From NCBI GenBank assembly GCA_964019165.1, contig OZ025276.1, positions 13,001,313 to 13,065,312 of the forward strand: a stretch of DNA of 64,000 bases, written 5' to 3'. The first letter of the stretch is position 1; each line of letters opens with the position of its first letter. The notes below the pieces were generated by a model. It ran no database searches, was not told the DNA's origin, and saw nothing but the letters and a program-made list of their open reading frames with translations. Of the stretch, positions 26,641-40,700 are shown piece after piece. The DNA is from Mastigias papua (taxonomy: Eukaryota; Cnidaria; Scyphozoa; Rhizostomeae; Mastigiidae). The position numbers and the translations under genes were made by a program.

Positions 26641-28795
26641 TTGGGCCTCATTGATTTCATGCTTCCAAATACTTTAGAACAAATTTGAAAATCCTCAGTG
26701 GCTTGTCGGTCGTGGCTTATAAGCCTCCCTTTGATATGGAAGCCAAAGCAAGTAGCTTGGTCTCGTTGTCCAGTTCTTTTTGGATATTGGGTCATATCAT
26801 TGAGTGTAAATGAGTATAATGTATCTATAGTATCTCATATTGCACGATGGGACGTATTTTTAAGACATTACAAGTAACAGATTATACCGGTATGGCCCTG
26901 AGTGCTCTTGGGTATCTCAGAAGAGAGAGAGAGAGACAAGGAAAAGGAGGACGAATATTTCTTTTTATCATTTAATGCTAAAGTGTAAGTTGTAACATTG
27001 TTGCATTCATGATCAGTTCTATTCATTTTCTCGGATACCTTGTATTTTCTTTGGTTAGAATTTCAGAGTACTTATAATGTGAGTATTTGCCGTCAGAAAA
27101 GAGCGCTCGAGTGACCATAGTTAACAGTTTCTCTTCATCTGATTCCCCAGCATTGACATATCGATTCCACATGAAAGTAGAATGCATGCGGACCTTTGGA
27201 ATGAATTACGAGATGTGTTTTTAACGAACGTGGTGGAAAAAACTCTAAATTTGCATTCCGTTTGGATTCAGTTTGCAGTTTGACGGCTAGCAAAACCTTG
27301 CAGTTAGGCGGCTTGGTTTCAATGGCCTCTTTTGATAGTTTGAGCTCCGGGTGTTCAAGGAGATGACTTGAAGTTGTTTTCCAGTCTTGAAAGGGGCTTT
27401 TTAATGAGTATGACCTATCTAGCGACACAGTTTTCGCAGTTGCGAACGTTATTTTGTTGCTTCGTTCGTATGAAACAATTTCATTTGCTTGTCCTGATCT
27501 TTCTAACGAGAAAAGCGGATATTAACGTTTTAGGTATCATTTTTGATTTTAGATTTATGGCAGCAATAGTCTTACTTTAGAATTACGTATTTATACACCT
27601 TGATGTAATTTTTACTCAAAATTTTTTATCTCACTAAAATGTTTTTTCGTTTTTTGTGCCTTTTGTCCTTTACTAATATTTCTCTTATCGATGTCATCTG
27701 AGATTCTTTACTAAATATACCGTACACACTAACAAGAAACAACAAAAAATTGCTAAGTGAGTTTTCGTGTGATAGTAGAATTAATGTAAGTATTAAGGCA
27801 TTTATTTGAGAATTCGATTTGAACAGTAACCCTTAGTCATGCCGTTTAAATAATATGATCGGCGTATCAGTAGAATAGATGAGCATAACCTGTGTACAGT
27901 TGACATTCCATAACTGGCACTGTCATGGTATATAGAAAGTCGTTGGAGGTAGCGAATGTTCGAGTTATCGGGCAGTCAAGTTATCGAATGTCAACTCTGA
28001 GTGGCGTACCCATGAAATAGATGAACAGAAAGTTTACACTAGTCGAATTCAGAGGACATGCGCATTATTGATCACGTGCCTCAAGATGGACGTACCATAT
28101 GATACCAACTCAACAGCCAAGTCGAGAATGTATGAGCAAATTTGATTTGATATTTGACGCTGTAGCATTGGAGCTATTGATATGTATGGCATAGATTATT
28201 TTCAGGCTCAATGTATGAAGCATAAATAATTACAGTGCCTGTGAAGAAAGGCCGAGAAAAGTCGTTAATTCAAGTTTCCGACTGGTCATTAGCTGTTCCC
28301 GTATATGACGAATTTACCATCATTACTGTGGTTTCTCAATTTGAATCCGAGGCAGTACTTGCTCACCCACCCCACAGGGAGACTTTATACGGAAATGAAT
28401 GGATGTTTAGCAGCTAAAATATTTCACAAGTTTATCTGGCAATTCTTCGCCCTAGAATCATGGTGCTCTAAGTTAAAGCCTGTGCATTATTTCTAGTATG
28501 ATAAATGGCATCTATCTGCCGGAGAATTTCGCGCCTTTTCGCCTATCTTTAGATTTCTTTACTGTTTCTTGTTCAATGGCAGAGGAAGTCAAGTGTGTCG
28601 GCCAATGAATAGGTCCTGATTCTCCGGTTTGGTCAGGAATAATTTGCCACCCGTCAAAGAATGCTCCCTTTATTGACATCATACGGTTCAGTTCTTCCTA
28701 CCGCTGAAATGCAACTATCTAAAAATAATAAATACAAAATTTAAGGCCTATTGCGGCAGATAACTAAGAATTATGTAGTATTAGTGACTATTAAT
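26641..28795. other. intergenic, LANCL3-like to convertase
   Basis: It holds the 3' region of the LANCL3-like gene, a GAGAGA run near 26922-26936, a small inverted-repeat element at 27895-27998 and the convertase 5' leader. A 97-codon minus frame (27135-27428) has no recognisable content. Confidence 0.5.
27895..27998. mobile_element. short pogo-like MITE
   Basis: The left end TACAGTTGACATTCCATAAC is mirrored by GTTATCGAATGTCAACT at the right end, a degenerate inverted repeat of about 18 bp; an internal GAGTTATCGGGCAGTC block repeats the motif. CAGTTGAC...ATAAC ends are typical of non-autonomous pogo/Tigger relatives. Length is about 100 bp. Confidence 0.6.
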
Positions 28796-31700
28796 ATGGA
28801 GTTTAGGAAATTAGACAAGTTTTTGGTATTTTTGATAATTTGTTTGGGATCTAGTTTGCTCTGTAGTTGTGTACCGAGCTCCGGTGGATACGGGGAGTTT
28901 TCACAGAGCGGTAATATCAATGAAAAGGACTCTAGCAGTGACGAGTATGCAAGATTTACTGCACCTCAGCTCAGTAAGGCAGACAAGAGGTATTTAACGA
29001 AAATCGAGGATGCCTTGACAAGCAAGAAGGGAAGGCTTATTTACACGAATTCATGGGCTGTTCAACTGAAGCCAGAAGAGGTTGCATCTGCGGACCAGAT
29101 TGCAAAAAGAAATGGGTTTCACAACGTAGGACAGGTAAGGAAGCTAATACTGTAAATTTCGATGGATTCGGGCCCATTCAGAGTGGGAGAGACATGCGAG
29201 CCTATCCCGATTGTTGGGACTTCATTGAAAAATATAATGAACGAATAGGAATGCAATCCGCGAACACTCTAGTTTGGTTTGCCGGTGATTAGTTCAAAAT
29301 CTTCTAGAGTTAATTAAATGCGGGAACGGTGACATTGTAGATAATAGTTTCGAGCTGAGTACTGTTTATAGATTCTGGTAATAACCGTTGAGAACCGCTC
29401 TCTATTTTATTTTTTACTGTTAGTAAGTGCTCGAAAACTATATAGAGACATCAAAAAATCACTGTTGTTACAGTGAGTTATTAGTTCAGATTGGCGCATA
29501 ATGTGAAGACTTGTAAATTCGAACATAATTATATGCCTCTGAGGAGTTGGTCAGCTCCCAAGTCGCCTATTTCTTAGCCAAGGCTTAAAGCTTAAATGCC
29601 CTATCAGAGGACACGAGAATGGAAGCTATGAAAATAAGCATATTTTCGGTACAGTAGAACTGAAGGACAAGTCATAGAACGAGTTAAGTTGACAAATGCT
29701 CTTGATCTAGCTAAGAACAATAGAGTTCAAAGAAAGTGAAAGCATGTCTGTTTTAATATTCAGTTGCTCATATACAGAACCGATTCTGCATTGAACTGTA
29801 GTTGCTTGGTGAATGTCAAGATCGAGTCCAGTTGGTTATAAACGAAAAATTGTGTACGTCAAATTTTGCGGTGGACAAATTTCTGCATTGAAATGAATTT
29901 CGTTAGTGAATATCAGGGCCAAGTTCAGATGCTTATAAATGAATAATTGTGTATCTCAGGATATGCAGAAGAGTGTTTTTTCATTCAATAATTGTTAGTT
30001 AGTTTTGTATACCTGTGTAGTTTTAAGTGGTGGTATATACTGTCCTTGATTTTAATCGTTATATTGTAAATTAAATGGAGGGTCCCTTGTAAACCAGCAT
30101 TCGCTGAAGGGCCACCTTCCTTAAATGACATGAAGATGAAACAGTTTCTGCGTTGAACTAGAGTTGCTTAGTAATTGTCCAAATCAAGGTCAGTTTCTTA
30201 CTAATGGAAGATTGGTGATTTCTGCTTAATTACAACTTTGATAATTTCAGATCCAATGACAGTATTTTCACTCTAAGTAGCATGGAAGTGTTGGACAGAA
30301 CTTTAGAATCTTTATTCTAGTCGTTCATTAAACAATATATCGCAGAAATAGACGATAGTTTTCACTTCAGTTCAGTTTAATCATTTTGAAATTCCACGTT
30401 TTATGTGACCTAGATATCATCACTAATTTCATCATATTTTAGGAAGAGGTCCCTTACCCCCTACCGCCTTCAGTAGTTTACCGTAATGAGAATCGTAGAA
30501 TGGCGCCGGTATTTGATAGTCCAAAGTCTCAATCGTGTGAAGTGTTGTAAAGATTCCAATTTGCTCCTAATGAATTTTTTATAGCTAAAATAAGGAAAGA
30601 GATGAAATTTGCATCTGCCCCAATTCACAAAAAGAGATAGCATATCACATTTGATCTTAGATACATTCAGCGTTATAGTTGTACTGCGCAAGGGTGCATG
30701 TAATTGGCCCTAGACCAGATCCTTGAGGTACAACCTACATTTATTGTTACGGTGTCAGGTGAACCAAGCGTTTCCTTTTCGTTTTCGTTATGGATTCTGT
30801 GACTTTTGAGTCAAAATTACATTGCAGGGGGCAAGCCAAGTGAGGTAATAGTGATTTTTTCGATTAGTTGCATAAAGTGTCAGTGTATATGCCATGTTTC
30901 CTTGCCGTATGTCCATATCCTGAGGGCGAATTTGAATAGACTATGCTCTGTGATAGAATCTTGTGGATAGCTTGATTCGATGAGAGTGGAAAATTTTGCA
31001 TATATCATGCTATACCGTCCTTAGTTAGGACTTCAGTACAGCTATTATGTTACAGTTAAAACAGGGTTCTGGGTCTGCATCAGATTGAATGCTGCTGTTG
31101 CTCAGTTTTATAATGAAAAGAAGAGAAAACAAGATGCAAAGGTTTTCAGGCACTAACAACGATCGCAGCTAGACTATCTGGTATGCCATTGGTTGTTATA
31201 GAAAACGAATACACATAAATGCTGTGATGTATTTAAGATGCAATACATAGGCTGCACATACCTTGTGCTACAACTTGCTTAAGATAGGTAATTTAGGCCT
31301 AGCCGATTTTCAAGAAGTACCTTTTTGCATATGCTTTGCGATTGCGTTCATGTAATGGACAATCCAGTGAGTATTATACAGGGTTTTGTTGGATTATTGG
31401 GAACCGATAACCGCATTTGATTTTAACCAGGTTTATTTTTGTCATGAGAATTTGAATTCCTAAGGCATCATTTCACGCTATCAAAATACCTTTTTAGATT
31501 GGCAATTTAGAGAATTATTATCATTTCAAACATCATGGGACGAGAAAGAGGTCAAGAAGATCTGCCAATAGTAGAACTGAATCATTAATGGAGGATGAAC
31601 ACGTAAGATAGTGCTTTATACTACAATTTAGACCCTCAAAACAAAGTGACTGGACATCATTCCACGGCTTGCCATTGCGTCACGATCTATCCACTGCATC

Positions 31701-34700
31701 CTGCTTCTTGAGCTCCTTCTACAGCACATAGATTTAAACGAGACCCTAAAATGAGTGTGAATCTGACTCACTTTGAGGATTTTTAAATCGCAGTTGTTGA
31801 TATGTACTTGTGGAAAGTGTTGATTCGTGAATAGGGCAAATCTTTTTATTGAATGCAGTTACCAAAGCTAGCACGAATGAACAATTGTGCTAATGATGCG
31901 TATTAGGGCTTATTAATTTCTAGTTAGTAATAGGTTTTATCACCTTAGCTTTCTGATAACGAGCTAATTTTTAGCCTTTGCCATGCCCTGTATGTAATTT
32001 CAAGGAATGACAACAGTCACCCACTTTTTATGAAAGAGTGCATTTGTAAGCATTTGCTACTTTAGCTTCTGTTTTTAGCATTATGATTCTTGCACCACTT
32101 CTCTGGCCTGAGTCCATTCCGTCATTCATTTACTGTGATCACTGGTATATTCCTAACTGTGTTGTCGCGCTACCAGGTTCACCAAATGAATACTTGAGGG
32201 AGAAGAATGGCAGTTAAAGCCAATGCAAAGAAGTGAGAACACGGTGAAATGCAAGTAGATTGGGAAATGCTATTACTGAGATTGTCGTTATTTATTTAGT
32301 TTTGGAAAAAGGGAAGATTCTTTAAGAATTACAATGGACTTGCATCCATTTGGAAGGCGCCAGTTTATTTGCAGCTCAGCTGTTTGCATTGCGATGGGGA
32401 TATATCAAGTATTCACCTCCATAAGATTTCTCAAAGTCATTCAGTTCAGATTAAGGAGGCAAAAGCTCTTCCAGTACACAATCCCACACTTATTCTGAAC
32501 CATTACATATCCTAGGCCTGCGGTTTTGTAAGACAAGGCGGTCTGTTCTTTTCCTGGCCCGTGGTTGCCTTCCTAGTATTGCCATTGGGTAGCAATTTGC
32601 TTATGAGTGGACAGCAATCGAGCGTCCAAATCATGCTTTGTGGCGCGCCTCAGTACTATTGAGCTTCAACACGGCACCAGACAAACTCTCTAACTACTCG
32701 ACCTTACATGATAATTCCCTGTTTTAAATAGTAACCCACCATTTTTCTGTAGATTTTGTGGGCAGAACAGCAACATTTACTAGATAGGCGACGAAAAGAT
32801 GGCATTCCAAACGACCCCAAGTTCAGCCTGCAATGGTACCTTGTAAGTCATATCCATTGTGTTTATTCTCCCATTTTTGGTTACAGTAATATATCATTTA
32901 TTGCAAGAGGCTTGATATGGTTATGTTCATGGTAGGTAGAGTTCCAGCTCCATCTGCTTGTGACACTTGCTAACATTCTTTCGAAAGATCACTATGATTT
33001 GTAGAAGACAGGCTCAGGAACAGACTAACAGATTCCTGATCCCCCAGTCCATGGCCTGGACTGATCCCCTTCTTTATGTTACGTTAGGTATCAGTACAAC
33101 AAGAAACACTCAATAGAAAAACAGTCATCCCTCGTTTTACGTTCTAAAAGTAACCCGTAATAGGGGAAATCTGCAAAATAATCAGCTTTGTTTGTTATAA
33201 TGGATATATATGTTTTAAGGCTGTAAAACCCCTTAACATACATTTAGCATGCTTTTCTTAGACATTTTCTCAATTTCCCTTTTGTTTAAACACTCTCAAA
33301 GTTCAAGCTTCTGTAGATTTCGAAAGTTAAGAATAGTATTAAAGAATGAAACTGGATAGCAAAGCCTGTTTTCAGGCCCAAAAATTTGATTGAGAAATAA
33401 AGTATAAATGTTGTAAAAAAGACATGCAGAATTGCACTAAAAATCCGCGAAACAGCTAGGCCGTGAAAAGTGGACCACGATATAGCTAGGGACCATATTA
33501 TACAAGGAACTTATGTTATTTACTATCTTTTATCAAGAGTGAAGTCAGACCCCTTAAATGTCCTGGCCCGCGGTTCATGTCTGATTGGCCTAACCGACCA
33601 GGTCCTGGACAAGCAGACATGACATGAATAGTAGTAGCCAATGTTTTGATATTTTTTGTCGAACTTATATGTCATATTGCGGACTATTTTTGAAAGAAAG
33701 TCGTTTGGTAATGGGCTAACCTGGGTCTGGAAAAAGTTGCCCAAAACTTTTCATGTTCAAGTCGGTAATTCCGTCAAAAGCATTTATTCTTCTTGTTTTA
33801 ACAATTAGTAGCTCAAATGTCTAAAACTCTATTGCTGTAAGAACATCTATGCTTGATTGTCAAGATTTTCTTGAGGCTGATCTGGAGGGGACCTAAATTA
33901 CTCAGAATTTGAAAGGGATATGCTAATTCTCATCATAATAAAATCTGCGCGCTTTTGAGAGACTTTACATGTCTTTTGCATAGATTTTGTGATCCTCTTG
34001 TACATTATTCCATTCCAACTGTAGGTAGCATTCGACGTTCTCCACACTATTACTTCTATTAATCAAGGAGAGGTTTATTAAAACCATGTGCTTCGTGTGC
34101 ACTTCTCACGAAGCAGATAAAAGATTGAAGTTTTCTTGTAAGGCATAATTATTTTTATCCAATATTTTCTCCAGTAAAAAGAGAACGCGACTATGCATTG
34201 GAAGGTCATGAGAATCTTAAGCTTTTGATTTAGTGTTTTATATATGCTTCTCCAGAGAAACACTGGCCAATCAACTGGGCCAGCTGGCGTTGACTTGAAT
34301 GTCCTACCTGCATGGCAACAGGGATACACTGGTAAAGGTGTTGTTGTTAGTGTTCTTGATGATGGTAAGTATATCTACGCTTATTAAAGGGATCTATTTG
34401 CAATGATTTAGTGGACCAGTGGACCAACTTACTGTTTAATGTTATACAGCACATTAGTTTAATGGTGCCTGGACATTTTTAAAGGAAGATTACTTTACTA
34501 CTCGGGTCATAGATTGAAGACAATATCACAATATCTATTTTCTTCAAAAAATACTGTATATAGCGTGTAAGCATACAGATAATAGTCCCCATAGATCTGT
34601 TCCTTGCGTCTATTCGTCCTTTTCAGGATCATGCAATCCTTGATTTGGAAGTCTGCAAAAGCCTCAGCTAGAAGAATCTCCCTGATTGGGAGGCTGTCTT

Positions 34701-37700
34701 ATACTTTAAAAGCTCGGTATTTGAAGAAGTGTTTGTCATAAATTTTGGCAAAAAATATGTAATAGTGATCCAAGTATTCATGGACACTTGTCCCTGGTGC
34801 TATAGGAACCTCTATGTTGCCCCATTTGGCCTATTGTAAGGGAGTTGAATAGAATGAAGCAATCGTTCTATTACATTCGTTTGATAATTTTTATAGATTA
34901 CACTATATATATGCTAATTTTACAACAAATTAACTTTTCTTTTGCTTATACACTGTAGGCGTTGATCATAATCATCCTGATTTAAGAGACAACTATGTAA
35001 GTATACAATTATTAACCTCATTAAATCACGTCTTCTGAGGACTTTCGAAGCTTTTAATATGGTTTTTCAAGGCTCTTCAATGACTTTCAAGGCTTGTTTG
35101 TTTTCTGTTTGCTATAGCTGCTAGATCAAAAGTTCACACAGGAAGATCTAAGAATGAAATATTCTTCTGAGACATCAATTTGCAATCGAGACGGGCTTTT
35201 CATGTATTCTTGGACTCCTATTAAGTCCAGTTGCTCTCTTTAGTATCTTCACTAAATGCAGCTGATATACTATATCTTCAGGCCGGGGTATAGATTTCTT
35301 TCCTTGATGATTTCTTACATACTTTAAGTTATCATCACTATTATTATTATTATTTATACACGATACCACTTCAGTTATAATCTATTCAATGTTTAAATGC
35401 TAAAGAAACAATTAAGACGGTAAAATTAATCAACAAAAGAAAATAGTCTAAGCTGTTCTTCCAGAGGGTCTTGTTTGGGTGTACTTAGCATTCTTAGCTC
35501 GTCAAGTGCGCTTTTAGTTCTTTTTTGAATCACCTGAGTGTTTGGATTTCTCTAATATTAGCAGTCTATCTATGATGAAGGCAGCGGGGTTTTACGATAA
35601 TTAACTTAAAATGCCTACTTCAGGACCAGAAAGCTAGCTACGACTTCAACGATATGGATGCCGATCCAAAACCAAGAGATTCAGATCCTGATAACTGGTT
35701 GGTATACAAGCTCTGCATTGCTTATCACCATAAAAACCTTTACTTCCCTCTTACCAGCGATATGCTCTAATTGTTTACTCTATTTTAAATGTAGGCCATT
35801 CCCTTACTCACCGTCAGTCAACTGAGCTTATCTGAACGATAGACCTAAGTACTGTAAAGCATTGCTTTGACTGACGTTGTTTCTTGTGCAGCTAGTAAAC
35901 GGTGTATTAGTACGATCAAGTGAAAACACATCTTAGTACTCGTTAAACTGTATAAATTTTGATTGCAAATCTTTCTTTTATTTCACAGCCATGGCACAAG
36001 ATGCGCTGGTGAAATTGCGGCAGTTGCTAATAATAGTGTATGTGGTGTTGGTGTCGCATATGCCGCTAGCATTGGAGGTATGACCTCACATCATTCCAAA
36101 TAGAGGTTCTGTCCTCCTTAGATTCCTCTAGGCCTTTAATGCGCACTCAACCCCCGATTGTGAAGTTGATGTTGTCTCTTGATTATGCTTGTTCTTGCTC
36201 ACTTCTAGGAATAATCAGTTGCACCTTTCAGTGCTTGGCTGTATCTTGCTAACGCGCACACACAATTTCATGAATTTCCGACTTCTACCGCTTCTCCGAG
36301 TCACCAATTAACATGTAAGCCCTTTCCCCCATTAGGAAATGTTGAGTCGATAGGAAAACCCATAGCTTGATACACACGCATCACTTTCGCTTTTTGGGTT
36401 GCTCATACTTGCTTCATAAAACATTGGTGAACAGGGGGAGGGGATGCTATAGCTCGTCTATAGCGTAAATCATAGCAAGAGCTCAAAGACTTTGGAAGTC
36501 ATTGTAGGCCTCTTCAAGGGTAGAGGTCTAATCCATTTAAAGGGTAAATGGTAGCTGCAAATTTGATCAAGAGGATATAGCTTGGAATAAGATTTGTCAG
36601 ATTTAGAAATAGAAGAAATATTACAAGATTCTTCTTAATTTCATTATCGTCAAGTTAAATGATAATTATTCACAGGTCTGCTCGACAAAAATACAATTAG
36701 CAGATTCATAATTGTTCAAGAAAAAGCCACTGTTGTACTTTTGAGGAAATAGAAGAACTGTATATCCCCAGGACCCTGCTCCATAGTTGCCTCTCTGATC
36801 TTGGTGTGGATCATGTCGATTAATAACTATCTTGTCCTGGGTAGAAGCAAAGTTTCACTTGAAGCTATGTAAATCAGGTGTATTCAGTTGTTCTTAAGCA
36901 TCTGGAAGGCCTTGAGTGATGTTCCAAAGACATAATGTTTCTTGGACTGTAGTATGACTGATTGTGGTTTAACTGAATCGTCTTCATACTATTGGTTTTA
37001 TTTACGTTCGCAGGTGTTCGCATGCTAGACGGACAGGCTACTGACATTTTAGAGGGCAGTTCACTCAGTTTTCAATCGGACTACATTGATATCTATAGTA
37101 ATTGTTGGGGGCCGAAAGATGATGGAAAAACGTTTGGAAAGCCTGGGAAGTTGGCACAAGAGGCATTGATGCAAGGAGCATTGAAGGTGACGCTAAAATC
37201 AGATCGCATTAGAGTAGTTTGTTGTGATTTACATCATGGTGATTGTAACAATAATTTTTATGATTAATAATATGATAACGGTGATTATGATGCTCATTAT
37301 GATCAAAGGGATTGCCATAAGATCAGTAAGCTGTTAGGTGTTGTTGGCACTATTAGCTTAATACGGTGAAGATGATACAGCAACGAGTTTATCCAAAATG
37401 GTAGCCACGAGGGCTGCCAGGATGGTAGCAATAACTATATATTGATGATAGTCCAGTTGTCACTCAAAACATTTGATTTTTGAGACATATCTGAAATATC
37501 GCGACTTAATTAATTATACTACCGCAACAGCTGCCTTACTTTTGGAGCTTTTTGCAACATAGGTTAGTTGATGATGTTCTTCTCTATATCAATAAGTTGA
37601 ACATTATTAGTCCATCAAAAACTCCTCAGGAAATGCCTGAACCAACTTCAACGGACTTTTTAGAAGCCTTGTTTGACACTCTTTAGCAAATGTTTAATGC

Positions 37701-40700
37701 CATATTGTTTGACATCAACAGGGTAGAGATGGAAAAGGCAATATATACGTTTGGGCAACTGGCAACGGGGGCTTAACAGATGATGATTGTAACTGCGACG
37801 GTTATACAACTAGCATTTACACAATTTCTATTGGCTGCATTAGTGATCACGGGTTATCTGCCTATTACACGGAACTTTGCTCATCAACACTAGCTGTTAC
37901 TTTTAACGGTGGCTCGCACAGGGAAAAAGAAGAAAACAAAATTGTAAGCTCAGTTTCTTCATACGTGCTGTTCGCATTTATTTTCTTTTATAACTCTAGA
38001 GCAGGGGTCTAAAACTCAATATACCTGGGGATACTGGAAGCAGAGGCTGGATGAGGATGGGCCACATAATAACTGGCTGAGTTACCCTTCAAAGATCCAC
38101 TCTCCGTGTGTTTCACTAGTAGTAGTAGTACATTTTCTGTCAAGGTAGGGGCCCACAGAATATTATCTTTGCGGGGGACGAGTTTGAGACCCCTGCTCTA
38201 GAGGAAATTAGTCGCTAGATTCCTTTTCAGGTGTCTCGCTGCCACCCAGGATAAATTCGTTTTGAATGAAAAGACTAACTTTTCCATGATTTTATTGCTT
38301 GGTAGCCCACGTGAAATTGAAAGTTTTGCCTGACAACACCAAATGATCCACGGCATTGCATGCCTCAGTTACATTATCACCACATTAAAAACGACTATTC
38401 TCATTGTATTTATCTTCCTCTTGTTTTATCTGTCGGGGTCTCTCAATAATCTACAATTTTGATAGGAGCTCGCCAATTTATTTGCTAGCGTTTTTCGTTT
38501 TTGATAATAGCAATTTTCGTGAGATATAAAAAATCAAAGATTACAGGTTTTTTGTTGTGTATGTCCCTTTGACAAACTCTTCTGATGTAGTATCCCATTC
38601 TCTTTTAGATAACAACAGATTTAAAGAACAAATGCACGGAAGAATTCAAAGGAACGTCATCTGCAGCCCCACTGGCTGCCGGTGCAATCGCCCTCGTGCT
38701 GCAAGCAAAGTGAGCTCAATTTAGTTATCTTCAAATGAAATAAACATGGGTTGCTGGTATTAGCAGTTGGGTGCGAGTTTGTCTCTCAGATAATTGGATG
38801 CTTTTTAGCCCCCTACCCAAGCCATACCCATCAAATAGGGCCTGACTTCTTTGCGTGTAGACCACCATCCTAGTTATACAATTTGTTAATCAGAAATATC
38901 CAACTTTTGCTGGTATTTTGCATATGATTCTGCAATTTTACATATGATTTTGTCACCTGACTGGTGTTCTGTTTGGGGTATTTCTACAATTTACACTGAA
39001 TATGAAGGAACTTGGCTCAATATTGTCCTTTCTAAGTACTCTAGGCCTCCATAGAAAACAGGCTCATTATAAATACGGACTATCAAATTCTCTGTCTGTG
39101 ACACAATTAGCGAAATTCAACAGTATCACATGGTTATAGTTTCATGCTTTGCAAGCATATGGTTTCATGCTTTGCAAGCTCATGCAGTTCGGGCTCCTTC
39201 TTAATGCTTTTTGTATACTGTTAGCCCAAAACTGACGTGGCGTGACGTCCAGCACATCATTGTGAACGCCGCCCAGGTGACGAGTCCAGTCGATGAGGGA
39301 TGGGTTAGCAATGGAGCTGGATTCCATTTCAACCATAAATTTGGATTTGGAAGACTGGATGCCAGCAGAATGGTTACACTTGCCAAGAGCTGGAAAAATG
39401 TGCCAAAGCAGAGGAAATGCCAAGGCCCATCTAGCAGTTCACCACAGTATGTGGAATACTTCCTTTATGCTGCATCATTGAATTCCATTTTGAACTTGAT
39501 CACCCTGCTCAATCTTTCGTTTGCTATCAATCCTTTTGCATTTGATTATCACCTAAATTGTTACTTGTTCCATTCTACCAAGTATCATGCCCCATCTCAC
39601 TTTGTCCAGCTACGTTCCAGCCTGCTCTATCCTACCCCGTCAGCTCTAACTGTGCATCAACCACCTCATCTTCCCCTGCCCTATTTTTATTACCTTATCA
39701 TACCTTCTCCTATCCTATTTTACTGTATCCCGCTTAGTCCTATCAAATCGAACCTTATCGTATCCTGCTCCATAACATTATATTCTACTCACCAATGCAC
39801 CCTGTCTTTTTCTCTCTTTTAGCTTCAATCTGTATCCTTCTCTGTGAAAGTCTTCGTCATGTAATTTCTTGCTAGTATTCCATCTCATTTCCTCTCTCCC
39901 CTGATTTGCAATATCCTAAACTTTACAGTTTTATGTCAGTGTCTTAGAATTTTCAATTGATGCACTCCTTTGAGTCTTTCTGTACCAGGCAGCACTCCAT
40001 TGAAAGTAGCATCTGCAATCTGGCATATTGCTCTTCAATTTCTTTCATTTTGCTATACCACTTCTTTCTAGGGAAATTCCCGCCGGCGGAACACTGTCAA
40101 TTACCATTGATACAATAGCTTGCGAGGGTACCGACAACGAAATAACAAAACTGGAGCATGTGACTTTGACAGTCTCTTTCCAGCACAGGCGACGAGGTGA
40201 CGTCAGCATCGACCTATTTTCGCCGATGGGCACGAGGAACGAAATGTTATCAACAAGGCGGTATGACGATAGCGATAAAGGGCTTCATGACTGGACGTTT
40301 ATGACCGTGCATTGTTGGGGTGAGAACCCGAAGGGAGTTTGGACACTGAATGTGACAGACAATATCCCAGCGCTGATTCAGAAAGGCTTGAATGTCAACG
40401 GATATTTACAGCATGACACAAGTAAGCAAGAACCCGACGTTGAGGATCTTGAGGAAGAGGTATAGAGTGAAATCTATTTTCTATCTGTTACCGGTTGGGA
40501 ATTTGATAATGCTATAAAATGAAGATGCCATAGTGAATGAATGAAAAAGTGAGTGAGTGAGTGAGTGAGTGAGTGAGTGAGTGAGCGGGCGGGCGGGCGG
40601 GCGAGCGAGTTAGCGAGTCAAACAGTCAGCCGGTCAGCACGTCAGTGAATAAGTGATCGAATGAGTGAGTGAGTGAGTGAGTGAGTGAGTGAGTGAATGA

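Noticed and set aside
29135..29292. Extension of convertase exon 1 into the following sequence
   Set aside because: It departs from the prodomain after GFHNVGQ; the next family block ([10 protein letters not shown]) is at 31498 behind a good acceptor.
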